Shown: positions 38,213-47,507, numbered from the stretch's first letter. The stretch is 64,000 bases of DNA from Flavobacterium sp. (GCA_018401995.1 JAGYJR010000006.1:53157-117156), one strand, 5' to 3'. The notes: generated from the sequence alone by a model not told the origin. Made by a program: numbers and translations.

Positions 38213-39157
38213 TTGCAATTCACAACCAAAATACCCGTTGAAAAAAGCGATTTCCCAATCGATTATGATTCAAAAATCCTATTGTTAGGTTCGTGTTTTG
38301 CAGAAAACATCGGAAAGAAATTCGAGTATTTTAAATTCCAAAGTACAACTAATCCTTTTGGAATTATTTTTAATGTAGTTTCTTTAGAAAAATTGATTCG
38401 TCGTGCTATTGAAAATAGAAAGTTTACTGAAAACGACATTTTCTATCATAATGAGCTTTGGCATTGTTATGAAGTACATTCTGAATTATCAAATTCGAAT
38501 AAAAATACTTTTTTAAATTCTTTAAACGAATTAATCAACTCAACATCTCAACAATTAAACGATTCAACACATATTATCATTACATTAGGAACATCTTGGG
38601 TGTATCGAAATTTGGAATCCAATGAAATTGTAGCTAATTGTCATAAAGTGCCACAAAAAAACTTTACAAAAGAATTACTTTCGATTAGTCAAACGGAAGA
38701 AAGTTTACAAAATATTGTTTCGTTAATTCATTCAGTTAACCCAAATTGTAATTTCATCTTTACCGTTTCGCCAGTTCGCCATATCAAAGATGGTTTTGTA
38801 GAAAACACTTTGAGTAAAGCGTATTTGATTGCTGCAATTCATTCCCATAACCTACAAGCTATAACCTACTTTCCATCTTACGAAATCATGATGGACGAAC
38901 TTCGCGACTATCGGTTTTATGCCCAAGATATGTTGCATCCTAATCAAGTGGCAATTGATTATATTTGGGAACAATTTGTTGCTTCAGCCGTTACAGAAGA
39001 AAGTAAGGCAATTATGACTGAAGTTGCTATCATCCAAAAAAGTTTGGCACATAAACCATTTAATCCGAATTCGGAAAGCCATTTGAAATTTAAAACGCAA
39101 CTTGATATAAAAATTAAAGCTATTCAAAATCAGCATCCAATTATAAAATTTTGTTAA
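38213..39157 (+). CDS. GSCFA domain protein (SGNH-like)
   Basis: 314 residues, beginning with TTG. The name-giving GSCFAENIGKKFEYFKF is near residue 30 and is followed by TTNPFGIIFN. The GTSWVYRN and HPNQVAIDYIW blocks complete the SGNH-hydrolase-like fold. The exact reaction is unknown. The TTG start fits the short leader from the -7 box and the usual family N-terminus (QFTTKIPVEKSDFPIDYDSK). Confidence 0.85.
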   Translation: MQFTTKIPVEKSDFPIDYDSKILLLGSCFAENIGKKFEYFKFQSTTNPFGIIFNVVSLEKLIRRAIENRKFTENDIFYHNELWHCYEVHSELSNSNKNTFLNSLNELINSTSQQLNDSTHIIITLGTSWVYRNLESNEIVANCHKVPQKNFTKELLSISQTEESLQNIVSLIHSVNPNCNFIFTVSPVRHIKDGFVENTLSKAYLIAAIHSHNLQAITYFPSYEIMMDELRDYRFYAQDMLHPNQVAIDYIWEQFVASAVTEESKAIMTEVAIIQKSLAHKPFNPNSESHLKFKTQLDIKIKAIQNQHPIIKFC

Positions 39158-39159
39158 AA

Positions 39160-39206
39160 TACGGCAATTGCCCTATTTCCTACGTAGTCTCTTTTTGTGA
39201 ATTTTG
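39160..39206 (+). promoter_or_regulatory. Regulated promoter 1: 16-bp palindrome plus -7 element
   Basis: The palindrome TACGGCAATTGCCCTA (39160-39175) is followed after exactly 23 bases by GAATTTTG (39199-39206). The same geometry recurs at 39919, 43714 and 46549. The gene served is the YbjN-like protein at 39237. Confidence 0.75.
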
Positions 39207-39236
39207 GATTATCAAATAACACTAAAATTCACAATT

Positions 39237-39716
39237 ATGAAAAAATTAAAATTTACTTCGGTTTTTTATTTATTAGCATTTTTATTTATTACTTCTGTTG
39301 GTTACTCTCAACGAATGGTTGCGGCAAATGAAATAACTCCTCAATTTTTAAAAGAAACTTTTGATAATGCTTTTATTGAAGTTACTGAAGTTAAAGAAAC
39401 TTTTATTAAGGTTAAGGACGTTTTTAATATGTATTTAGATATTGATAAAAACCAACGTTATATAGCCATAAGTTCAACTTACAATTTAGTAGATGGTACT
39501 TCTCCAGCAAAAGCTCTTGCTCTGATGAATAAAATTAATGCGGAAGTGGCTCTAATTAAAGTGTATTATAACCAAAATAATAATTCTATTACCTATTACT
39601 ATTATTTCTGGACAGAAGGTGGTTTTACTCAAAAATCATTAATTAGTGCTTTTCGTTTATACAAATCTGCATTGACGTTAACTTTAGAAAAAGATACAGA
39701 TCGTATAATCAAGTAA
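39237..39716 (+). CDS. Secreted YbjN-like protein
   Basis: 159 residues from ATG 39237. A signal peptide (about 1-24, ending SVGYSQ) leads to a domain resembling YbjN: FIKVKDVFNMYLDIDKNQRY, then VALIKVYYNQNNNSITYYYY and a final helix. YbjN proteins are linked to regulation and stress but have no clear reaction. The promoter carries the regulated palindrome, so it is probably a target of the response regulator at 45881. Confidence 0.7.
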   Translation: MKKLKFTSVFYLLAFLFITSVGYSQRMVAANEITPQFLKETFDNAFIEVTEVKETFIKVKDVFNMYLDIDKNQRYIAISSTYNLVDGTSPAKALALMNKINAEVALIKVYYNQNNNSITYYYYFWTEGGFTQKSLISAFRLYKSALTLTLEKDTDRIIK

Positions 39717-39878
39717 TGGGAATTTGATTAAAAATTAGATATTTAATTGTAACAGGTGTTTAATTCTATTAAATTGCTACAATAGTTTATACTAAAAACT
39801 CAATTTACTCCATCAAAAAGATATTGTAACTATTTACGAATTCGATTTACAATAATAATATTTTTTGAATTTGTGTTA

Positions 39879-39920
39879 AGAATCTCTGCCTAGTCAATAG
39901 ATTAGGTGGAGATTTTTTTA
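39879..39920 (+). terminator. Terminator after the YbjN-like gene
   Basis: The stem AATCTCTGCCTA / TAGGTGGAGATT (12 pairs with two G-T) is followed by a T-run. It ends next to regulated promoter 2. The rest of the gap 39717-39878 shows nothing recognisable. Confidence 0.8.
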
Positions 39921-39965
39921 AGGCAAATGCCGTATTGCATAATTTAGAAAAAAGGTTCAAATTTG
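39919..39965 (+). promoter_or_regulatory. Regulated promoter 2: palindrome plus -7 element, for histidine kinase 1
   Basis: The palindrome TAAGGCAAATGCCGTA (39919-39934), then 23 bases, then CAAATTTG (39958-39965). A TTG directly after the palindrome can serve as -33. Confidence 0.75.
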
Positions 39966-39982
39966 GTAATATTTAGAAAATT

Positions 39983-41776
39983 ATGGCTGTCAAACTTTCA
40001 AAGTTGCATTTTTGTCTTTTTCTGCTGTTTTCTCTTTTCGAAACAATAGCTCAAAATTATACCAAGGAGCAAATTGATTCTATCAATCAAGTTCCTTATC
40101 ATTTAAAAATTGAAAATACGTTTAAAAGCGAAAAAGCATTTCTAAGCGGACTTTCTGCTGCTAAAGCCTTAAATTATAAAACAGGAATAGCGGATTCTTA
40201 TGGAAATCTGGCAACTATTTATTTTTATCAAGGGAAGTATGAGTTGAGTCAACGATACAATAATTTGGCAATCAAAGAATATAGTGCCTTGGAAAGATTT
40301 GATCAGGTGGCTTCTCTTTATGCTGGCTACGGCTACCATTTGAAGCGAAGAGATTTTTCGGAAGCTTTAAAATATATGCAAAAGGGAATTAAACTAGCCG
40401 AAAAGCACAAAGTTTCAGAAACAGTTTTAAGTCCGATTTATGATAATTATGGGGTGCTTAAAGAAATGAATAAGGAATATGATAGTGCTTATTATTTTTA
40501 TAGAAAATCATTAAAATTAAAAGAAAAAGTTTCAGATAGTGTTGGAATTCCTTACAGTTTGAATAAAATTGGGATGCTGCAACTTTTGGAAGGAAAATTT
40601 ACTATTGCTAAAGAAAATTTGGATAGAGCATATGCTATTCGTTTGAAAATCAATGATAAAATTGGGATTGCTGAGAACTTAAATTTTTACGGTTGCTACT
40701 ATTATGAAATTAACGATTTTAAAAAATCTAATGAGTATTTTATTAAAGCGCTAGAATTCAGTAAAAGATACAATTATGGCTATTTGACTCAAGAAAATTT
40801 AAAACGAATGGCAGAGGTATATGAAGTGCAAAACAAATACAAAGAAGCTTTAGCATATTTCAAGAAACATATTGTTTGTCGTGATAGTATTTCAGATGAA
40901 ACTATTAGAATCCGACAAGCCGAAATGCATACCAAATTTGATACCGAAGAAAAAGAAAAACAAATTTTACTTCAAAGAGCTGAATTAGCCGAGAAAAATG
41001 CAACTTTAATTATTGCATTCGGACTCTTATTGATTTCAGTTTTAATTGGCTATTTCGTTTATAACAAACAAAAATTACAAACATTACAGCTGATTAAAGA
41101 ACGTGAATTGCAGGATGCTTTACTTAAAATTGAAACCCAAAACCGATTACAAGAACAACGTCTGCAAATTTCAAGGGATTTACATGACAACATTGGTTCC
41201 CAACTCACGTTTATAATTTCATCTATTGATAATTTGAAATTTGCTTTTAACAATCAAAATCCAATTGTGGATGAAAAGTTGTCCAATATAAGTGCGTTTA
41301 CTAAAGAAACAATTATTGAGCTTCGTGATACTATATGGGCAATGAACAAAGAGGCAATTACTATTGAAGATTTGGAATCGAGAATTTCAAATTTTATAGA
41401 AAATGCAAAAACTTCATTAAGCGGTATTCAATTTGAATTTAAGTCGAATTGCAGCGACAAACAATTACAACCTTTTACTTCCAAAGACGGTATGAATATG
41501 TATCGCATCATTCAAGAAGCCGTCAATAACGCCATCAAACACGCCGAAGCTAGCCGAATTCAAGTTGAAATTAATTGTTTGAAAGATGAAATTCAATTCC
41601 AAATTTCAGACAACGGAAAAGGAATAGATCATAATCAAAACTCCTTTGGAAATGGACTAACCACCATGCGAAAACGTGCTAACGAATTAGATTCAAATCT
41701 TCAAATTCAGGAATTAGAGAAAGGAACTTCAGTGACTTTTAAAATAAAACCAAGAAAAAGCGGAAATTTAAATTAA
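39983..41776 (+). CDS. TPR-containing sensor histidine kinase (HisKA_3 type), kinase 1
   Basis: 597 residues. A signal peptide (about 1-24) leads to a periplasmic block of TPR repeats (about 30-300), a membrane helix (about 342-360), a coiled linker and a HisKA_3 domain with phosphorylated His401 in ISRDLHDNIGSQLTF. An ATPase domain follows (N-box YRIIQEAVNNAIKHAE; G-box SDNGKG). This type signals to LuxR-type regulators such as 45881. Its own promoter has the palindrome, so it is likely autoregulated. Confidence 0.92.
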   Translation: MAVKLSKLHFCLFLLFSLFETIAQNYTKEQIDSINQVPYHLKIENTFKSEKAFLSGLSAAKALNYKTGIADSYGNLATIYFYQGKYELSQRYNNLAIKEYSALERFDQVASLYAGYGYHLKRRDFSEALKYMQKGIKLAEKHKVSETVLSPIYDNYGVLKEMNKEYDSAYYFYRKSLKLKEKVSDSVGIPYSLNKIGMLQLLEGKFTIAKENLDRAYAIRLKINDKIGIAENLNFYGCYYYEINDFKKSNEYFIKALEFSKRYNYGYLTQENLKRMAEVYEVQNKYKEALAYFKKHIVCRDSISDETIRIRQAEMHTKFDTEEKEKQILLQRAELAEKNATLIIAFGLLLISVLIGYFVYNKQKLQTLQLIKERELQDALLKIETQNRLQEQRLQISRDLHDNIGSQLTFIISSIDNLKFAFNNQNPIVDEKLSNISAFTKETIIELRDTIWAMNKEAITIEDLESRISNFIENAKTSLSGIQFEFKSNCSDKQLQPFTSKDGMNMYRIIQEAVNNAIKHAEASRIQVEINCLKDEIQFQISDNGKGIDHNQNSFGNGLTTMRKRANELDSNLQIQELEKGTSVTFKIKPRKSGNLN

Positions 41777-41811
41777 AGTTTTATCTTTAGAATAGAATAA
41801 AAACTTTTAAT

Positions 41812-43716
41812 ATGATTAGACTGCTTCCTTTTTTATTAGGTACCGTACTTTGTTTTTCTCAAGTAAAAAATACTGATAGTTTAAAAGTAGTGATTTCTAA
41901 AAGTAAAGGTGACGCTAAAGCTGAATTACTTTTAGAATTAGCCAAACACTATCAATATTTTGAACCTGATTCAATTTGTATTTTTTATGCAGATCAAGCA
42001 ATTATGGCTGCTAAAAGCAAGTTGGTAAAAGGCAAAGCTTTTTATCGTAAAGCACATATTTATCGTTCCTTTGAAAATGACTTAGAACAATTAAAATATT
42101 TTCAATTAGCTTTTGATAATTTGAAAGGACAAAACGACTCAATTGCTGCAGATGCAGTTTATTATCAATCTAGAGTTTACCAAAAAAAAGGAATGTATCC
42201 AGAAGCATTAAGGTTTGGATATAAAGAACTCGAAATGCGAAAAAAATTATCAAGTAAAATAAAGTTAGTTGAAGCGTATCAAGAAATTGGATTTACATAT
42301 GACCGAATGGGTGATTATTTAAAAGCTATCGAGTGGCATAAAAAAAGTTTAGAAGAGGCGCTTAAACAAAATGATAATGAAGTGATTGGTAGAGCTTATG
42401 GACTTATCGGGATTGCCTACGATGAATTAAACGAATTTGATAAGGCACTAGAATATAATTTTATAGCAGTTGATTATTTCAAAAAAACAATTGATAGCAG
42501 ATATCTTCATACTTGGTATTCCAATATAGGAAATACTTATACAAAGAAAAGTGATTTTCTGAATGCTGAAAAATATACGCTTTTAGCACTAAGTGATGGA
42601 AGTAAAAATCGTTATGTTACTAAAGTAAACTTGGGAAAAATATATGTAGAACAAGGAAAGTATGATTTAGCTAATGAAATTCTAAAAAATGTACTCGAAG
42701 AATTAATTGTTGCAGATGATAAAAGAATTCTATCTGAAGCCTATTACCGTTTACATGAATTAAGAAAAAAAGAAGGTAATTTTAAAGAAGCACTAGATTA
42801 TTTCGAAAAATATAAGATTAATGAAGATGAAATGCTAAATGAAGCTAAGTTGAAATTAATTACAGAAATGTCTACTCAGTATGAAACGAGTGAAAAAGAG
42901 AAAGCTTTAGTAAAAGAAAAAATTAAAGTTGCAGAACGTGAATTAAATATTAAAAACAAGAATAATTGGCTATTAATCTTAGGCATTTTTATAATTACAA
43001 TAGCTTCTGGAGCACTTTTGTATATCAATCAACAGCATTTTAAAAACAAACAGCTAATTAAAGAAAAGCAATTATCTGAAGCATTACTGAAAATTGAAAC
43101 CAACAATAGACTTCAAGAGCAACGACTAGCAATTTCAAGAGATTTGCATGATAACATTGGTGCACAATTAACCTTTATAATTTCATCAGTTGATAGTTTA
43201 AAAATGATGATGAGTTCGACAGAAAATAAACTTTCTGAAAAGCTTACAGGTTTAAGTAGTTTTACAAGAGACACAATACAAGAACTAAGAGATACTATTT
43301 GGGCAATGAATAAAGATGAGATTTCTATTGAAGATTTGAAAACTCGAATTTCAAATTTTATAGACCAAGCAAGAGCAGCAATGCAAGGAATTGATTTTAC
43401 TTTTAATTGCAATGTTCCAAAAGAAACTTTATTTAGCTCAAAAGATGGAATGAACTTGTATCGGATTATTCAGGAGGCAACTAACAATGCAATCAAACAC
43501 GCTAATGGAACTAAAATTGATGTAACTTTTAATAGACATTTTGAAAATCAATTTGAGGTTGTTATTGAAGATAATGGAATAGGATTTTCTCAAAATGAAG
43601 TTCAAACAGGGAATGGTTTACTTTCATTAAATAAAAGAGCAAAAGAAATTAATGGTAAATTAGAAATAATTAAATTAAAACAAGGAACTCAGATTACTTT
43701 AAAATTTGAAATATAA
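41812..43716 (+). CDS. TPR-containing sensor histidine kinase (HisKA_3 type), kinase 2
   Basis: 634 residues. The layout is like kinase 1: signal (about 1-16), periplasmic TPR repeats (about 40-345), membrane helix (about 386-404), then HisKA_3 with His446 in AISRDLHDNIGAQLTFI and the ATPase N-box YRIIQEATNNAIKHAN. The cytoplasmic parts are very similar to kinase 1, the sensors less so, hence a duplication with different inputs. No palindrome precedes it. It starts 35 bases after kinase 1. Confidence 0.92.
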   Translation: MIRLLPFLLGTVLCFSQVKNTDSLKVVISKSKGDAKAELLLELAKHYQYFEPDSICIFYADQAIMAAKSKLVKGKAFYRKAHIYRSFENDLEQLKYFQLAFDNLKGQNDSIAADAVYYQSRVYQKKGMYPEALRFGYKELEMRKKLSSKIKLVEAYQEIGFTYDRMGDYLKAIEWHKKSLEEALKQNDNEVIGRAYGLIGIAYDELNEFDKALEYNFIAVDYFKKTIDSRYLHTWYSNIGNTYTKKSDFLNAEKYTLLALSDGSKNRYVTKVNLGKIYVEQGKYDLANEILKNVLEELIVADDKRILSEAYYRLHELRKKEGNFKEALDYFEKYKINEDEMLNEAKLKLITEMSTQYETSEKEKALVKEKIKVAERELNIKNKNNWLLILGIFIITIASGALLYINQQHFKNKQLIKEKQLSEALLKIETNNRLQEQRLAISRDLHDNIGAQLTFIISSVDSLKMMMSSTENKLSEKLTGLSSFTRDTIQELRDTIWAMNKDEISIEDLKTRISNFIDQARAAMQGIDFTFNCNVPKETLFSSKDGMNLYRIIQEATNNAIKHANGTKIDVTFNRHFENQFEVVIEDNGIGFSQNEVQTGNGLLSLNKRAKEINGKLEIIKLKQGTQITLKFEI

Positions 43717-43760
43717 GGCAATTGCCCTATTGTATTACTAATTGAAAAATATCATTTTTG
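43714..43760 (+). promoter_or_regulatory. Regulated promoter 3: palindrome plus -7 element, for the OmpA/PD40 gene
   Basis: The palindrome TAAGGCAATTGCCCTA (43714-43729) overlaps the stop of kinase 2; 23 bases later stands CATTTTTG (43753-43760). It probably drives the OmpA/PD40 gene and the response regulator behind it. Confidence 0.75.
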
Positions 43761-43781
43761 AACATAATTAATAATAAAAAG

Positions 43782-45860
43782 ATGAAAAACTTTTACTCAT
43801 TTCTATTAGGTTTTTTTATAGTATCAACTACACTTGCTCAAAATGTAGTTTTCCACGATACATTTGATGATGATAAAAACAATTGGACTACAACAAAAGA
43901 CGATTATGCTTCCTATATCAAAAAAGGAGAATTAATTATTGAAAATAAAAGTACAAATGGCGCAAAATGGCACTTGTACAAACTAGGAATCAATTCAGAT
44001 GAAGTTGACTTTGATATTGAAGCATCGATAAAAGTTCTTGACGCCTCTAAAGATACAGATACTTATGGCCTTGTTTGGTCTGGTTATAATGATAATTCAT
44101 ATTATAATGTAGTGCGTTTAACACCAGATAAACAAGTACAATTGTATCAATATCAAAAAGACAAATTTGATTATTATAAGCCTTGGACAAAAGAAAAATA
44201 TATTAATGGTTACAAAAAAACTAACCGAATTAAAGTTGTTAAAAGAGCTAATATTACAAGGATTTATATCAACGATAACCTTGTGCATCAAACGGGTCAA
44301 AATTTTTATTATGGAAACAAAATTGGTTTCATTTTAGATGCAAAAACAACTATCGCCATAGAAGAAATTAAAGTAACAGAGTTTCCTAGGAAAATAAAAG
44401 TAGTGGATTCATACAATCCAAATTTGAAAATTGAAAAACTTCCCGAAACAATATCTTCTAAAGAATATGAAGAAACAAATCCAGTAGTTTCTGCTGACGG
44501 AACAATCTTATATGTGGATAGAAAAAATTGTGATTTAAACATTGGTGGTGCAGAAAAAGATGATATTTGGTATTCTGTAAAAGATGTAAATGGCAATTGG
44601 TCTCCATTAAAAAATATAGGAAGACCATTAAATAATGACAATCATAATTTTGTAATTTCTACTTCACCAGATAACAATACATTATTAGTTGGTAATAAGT
44701 ACAAATCCGATGGAAGTGCAAATGGTCCTGGAGTTTCTATTTCTAACAGAACCGTTGATGGATGGGAAGTGCCAAAAGAAATGGTAATTAAAAATTACGA
44801 GAATAAAAGTAAATTTGTAGCCTATTTTCTAACAAATGACAACAAACATTTGTTAATGTCATTAGAGCGTTCTGAAGGATATGGATTGAAAGATTTGTAT
44901 GTGTCATTTAGAGAAAATGAGAACACGTGGTCCACACCAAAAAATCTTGGAAATGTAATTAATACTTTTGAAGAAGATGTTAACCCATTTCTTGCTTCGG
45001 ATGGTAAAACGTTATATTTTGCAACTAGAGGTCACGAAGGTTATGGTGGTTACGACTTATTTGTGTCTAAACGATTAGACGATACTTGGACGAATTGGTC
45101 AACACCAGAAAATTTGGGAAATATTATCAATACACCAGGAACAGAGCTAAGTATATTTTTATCGGCTAAAGGTGATAAAGCTTACATTGGTCGTTCGAAG
45201 GATATTTGGGAAATAACCAATACCGTAAAACAAGATCCAGTAGTTTTGGTAAAAGGAAAAGTATATGATGCCAAAACAAAAGAAGTTTTAAGCGCGCCAA
45301 TTGTATACAATAATCTAAAAACAAATAAAGAACTTGGAACGGCTATTTCAGATCCAAAAACTGGAAGTTACAGTATCGTTTTACCTTACGGAAATTTATA
45401 TAGTTTCATGGCTGAAAAATCAGGTTATTACGCCGTTACCGAAAACGTAGACGTTACAAATCTTTCTGAATACAAAGAAATCAATGTTGACTTGTATTTA
45501 AATCCAATTGAAAAAGGACAAACTATCCGTCTGAATAATATTTTCTTTGAATCAGGTAAATTTGATTTATTATCTGAATCTTTCGCAGAACTAGACAAAT
45601 TATTCAACATCTTAAAAGAAAATAAAAAGCTTCAAATTGAAATTGCTGGCCATACCGATGCAGTTGGTTCTGATGCAAATAACATGACATTGTCAAATAA
45701 CAGAGCTAATTCTGTTATGAACTATCTAATTGCAAAAGGAATTGATAAATCTCGTTTGTCAGCAAAAGGCTATGGAGAAACGAAGTTTATTGCAACAAAC
45801 GATACCGAAGAAGGAAAACAATTAAACCGAAGAGTAGAATTTTCTATTTTAGATTTGTAA
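43782..45860 (+). CDS. OmpA-domain protein with PD40 propeller repeats
   Basis: 692 residues from ATG 43782 (MKNFYSFLLGFF). After the signal (about 1-20) come a LamG/glucanase-like N-terminal domain (about 22-210), PD40 propeller repeats (e.g. EDVNPFLASDGKTLYFATRG), a carboxypeptidase-regulatory-like fold (about 490-575) and an OmpA domain (NIFFESGKFDL; AGHTDAVGSDANN; RLSAKGYGETK). The OmpA domain anchors it to peptidoglycan; the propeller could bind protein or glycan. Placed between kinases and regulator, it may supply or receive the signal. Confidence 0.88.
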   Translation: MKNFYSFLLGFFIVSTTLAQNVVFHDTFDDDKNNWTTTKDDYASYIKKGELIIENKSTNGAKWHLYKLGINSDEVDFDIEASIKVLDASKDTDTYGLVWSGYNDNSYYNVVRLTPDKQVQLYQYQKDKFDYYKPWTKEKYINGYKKTNRIKVVKRANITRIYINDNLVHQTGQNFYYGNKIGFILDAKTTIAIEEIKVTEFPRKIKVVDSYNPNLKIEKLPETISSKEYEETNPVVSADGTILYVDRKNCDLNIGGAEKDDIWYSVKDVNGNWSPLKNIGRPLNNDNHNFVISTSPDNNTLLVGNKYKSDGSANGPGVSISNRTVDGWEVPKEMVIKNYENKSKFVAYFLTNDNKHLLMSLERSEGYGLKDLYVSFRENENTWSTPKNLGNVINTFEEDVNPFLASDGKTLYFATRGHEGYGGYDLFVSKRLDDTWTNWSTPENLGNIINTPGTELSIFLSAKGDKAYIGRSKDIWEITNTVKQDPVVLVKGKVYDAKTKEVLSAPIVYNNLKTNKELGTAISDPKTGSYSIVLPYGNLYSFMAEKSGYYAVTENVDVTNLSEYKEINVDLYLNPIEKGQTIRLNNIFFESGKFDLLSESFAELDKLFNILKENKKLQIEIAGHTDAVGSDANNMTLSNNRANSVMNYLIAKGIDKSRLSAKGYGETKFIATNDTEEGKQLNRRVEFSILDL

Positions 45861-45880
45861 AATAAATTGTAAATTTAGAA

Positions 45881-46537
45881 ATGCAAAAAACAATTAAAAT
45901 AGGAATCATTGATGATAATAGTTTTTTGATCAAAGCGATTAAGGAAAAGTTATCTTTTTTCGACGATTTGCAAATTAAATTTACTGCTATTCATGGTGAA
46001 GATTTACTGCAAAAGTTAGCCGAAAACCACAATGTAGATGTTTTGTTAATGGATATTGAAATGCCAGTTCTAAACGGAATTGAAGCTACTAAAGCGGTAA
46101 AAAATAAGTTTCCACAAATCAAAATTATCATGCTAACGGTTTTTGATAATGATGAAAATATTTTCAATGCCATTAAAGCCGGAGCCGATGGTTATTTGTT
46201 AAAAGAAGTGGATCCCAAAAGTTTACATCAAGGCATTCACGAAACCTTAAATGGTGGTGCAGCAATGAATCCTTCAATTGCACTAAAAACGTTGAAATTA
46301 TTGCGTAATCCAATAGAATTTCAAAATACAACCGAAGTGGAAGAAATTACACTTTCACCAAGAGAAGTTGAGGTTTTAGAGCAGCTGAGTAAAGGATTAA
46401 GTTATACTGTAATTGCAGAGAATTTATTTCTTTCACCTTCAACAGTAAGAAAACATATTGAGAACATTTACACTAAATTACAAGTGCATTCAAAATTAGA
46501 AGCCGTACAAAAAGCAAAACAAAATAATTGGATATAA
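45881..46537 (+). CDS. LuxR/NarL-type response regulator
   Basis: 218 residues. The receiver domain has the acidic pocket at 11-12, phospho-acceptor Asp58 (VLLMDIEMPVLNG), Thr86 and Lys108. The C-terminal HTH (about 152-215) reads LSPREVEVLEQLSKGLSYTV and TVRKHIENIYTKL. It starts 20 bases after the OmpA/PD40 gene and is probably co-transcribed. It is the only regulator here, so both kinases may use it; it is the natural candidate for binding the four palindromes. Confidence 0.93.
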   Translation: MQKTIKIGIIDDNSFLIKAIKEKLSFFDDLQIKFTAIHGEDLLQKLAENHNVDVLLMDIEMPVLNGIEATKAVKNKFPQIKIIMLTVFDNDENIFNAIKAGADGYLLKEVDPKSLHQGIHETLNGGAAMNPSIALKTLKLLRNPIEFQNTTEVEEITLSPREVEVLEQLSKGLSYTVIAENLFLSPSTVRKHIENIYTKLQVHSKLEAVQKAKQNNWI

Positions 46538-46548
46538 TTTAAAAATTA

Positions 46549-46595
46549 TACGCCAAATGACGTATGGTATTTTATAGGATATAAGCTTAATTTTG
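46549..46595 (+). promoter_or_regulatory. Regulated promoter 4: palindrome plus -7 element
   Basis: The palindrome TACGCCAAATGACGTA (46549-46564), with two substitutions in the core, is followed after 23 bases by TAATTTTG (46588-46595). It serves the small secreted protein at 46618. This copy has a perfect -7 and the weakest palindrome. Confidence 0.7.
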
Positions 46596-46617
46596 AAAAA
46601 ATATTAAAGTAATTATC

Positions 46618-47061
46618 ATGGAAAAATTAAAATTAACAATTGTGTTATTATTTAGTTGTATGTCACACTACATGGTTGCTCAAAATGCACTTAAAGATAA
46701 AGTTGCGGTCAAAAATCATTCTGATAAAGTTATGATGTTTTTTGGGAAATCTGATTTCGATTCAGCATTTCAGGAATTAAGAAAATTCTATCCAGTTTCG
46801 GAGTTGGATTATCAAACACTTAAGACTAAATCCACCGAAAATCTAAGATCAGCAACAGTAGGATTTGGTAAAATTACAGGAGATGTTTTTATTAGTGAGG
46901 AAATTTTAAAAGACTTTGCAGTTAGAAGAAATTATTTAATTAAGCTAGAAAAAATCTTACTAAGATTTAATATTGTTTATTATAATGGTATAGATGGATG
47001 GATTGTCAATAGTTTTAACTGGGATGACAATTTTGAAGTTTATTTTGAGAAAAGCAATTAA
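46618..47061 (+). CDS. Small secreted protein of unknown function
   Basis: 147 residues, not recognised. A signal peptide (about 1-21, ending YMVAQ) is followed by a mixed alpha/beta domain with SDFDSAFQELRKFYPVSELD and a tail NGIDGWIVNSFNWDD. It sits behind the fourth regulated promoter, so it may be a target of the response regulator. A terminator follows at once. Confidence 0.7.
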   Translation: MEKLKLTIVLLFSCMSHYMVAQNALKDKVAVKNHSDKVMMFFGKSDFDSAFQELRKFYPVSELDYQTLKTKSTENLRSATVGFGKITGDVFISEEILKDFAVRRNYLIKLEKILLRFNIVYYNGIDGWIVNSFNWDDNFEVYFEKSN

Positions 47062-47066
47062 TAATA

Positions 47067-47092
47067 AAAAAATCCCTTAAGGGATTTTTTTA
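47067..47092. terminator. Bidirectional terminator
   Basis: The perfect stem AAAAAATCCCTT / AAGGGATTTTTT lies between the secreted protein and the convergent rhodanese gene. Confidence 0.85.
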
Positions 47093-47401
47093 TTATAATT
47101 TACTCTCTAAACTTTGCCATCCACCACCATTAATACAATCAATTCCATTTTGTTTTAAAATAGAAGTTGCTTGCGCACTTCGCATTCCTGAACGACAGCA
47201 AGCAATAACTGGTTTGTTCCATTTTTTGATGGTTTCAATATTGCCATTCAAAACTTGTAATGCAATATTTTTTGAACCTTTAATGTGTCCATCTGCAAAT
47301 TCTTCCTTTGTACGAACATCTAAAATAATAGCGCCTTTTGCAACATATTCCTGAACATCATTTGCTTTATTTCCTAAACCTAAAAAATCTAAAATTCCCA
47401 T
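47093..47401 (-). CDS. Rhodanese-domain protein
   Basis: 102 residues, a single rhodanese domain. The catalytic loop ACCRSGMRSAQ holds the active Cys (CRSGMR), and AILDVRTKEEFADGHIKGSKN is the family N-terminal part. It probably handles sulfane sulfur in the cytoplasm. A -7 box TACATTTG (47433-47440, minus strand) lies upstream, near the tetR operator. Confidence 0.9.
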   Translation of the reverse strand: MGILDFLGLGNKANDVQEYVAKGAIILDVRTKEEFADGHIKGSKNIALQVLNGNIETIKKWNKPVIACCRSGMRSAQATSILKQNGIDCINGGGWQSLESKL

Positions 47402-47432
47402 AGCTTTTTATTTAATTTTCAATTTTATAATG

Positions 47433-47440
47433 CAAATGTA
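47433..47440 (-). promoter_or_regulatory. -7 box for the rhodanese gene
   Basis: The minus strand reads TACATTTG, an exact match, 32 bases before the ATG. Confidence 0.5.
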
Positions 47441-47463
47441 AAGCTAACACAAAAGTAATTCAG

Positions 47464-47475
47464 TAACAAAAGTTA
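47464..47475. promoter_or_regulatory. Candidate TetR operator 1 (tetR promoter)
   Basis: TAAC-AAAA-GTTA is an inverted repeat just upstream of the tetR -7 box (TATTTTTG, 47494-47501). Two similar sites lie at 48081-48092 and 48149-48160. Confidence 0.65.
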
Positions 47476-47493
47476 CGTTTCTAAATAATTCCT

Positions 47494-47501
47494 TATTTTT
47501 G
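47494..47501 (+). promoter_or_regulatory. -7 box for tetR, very close to the start codon
   Basis: TATTTTTG ends 6 bases before the ATG at 47508, so the mRNA would have almost no leader. Confidence 0.5.
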
Positions 47502-47507
47502 ATACCA

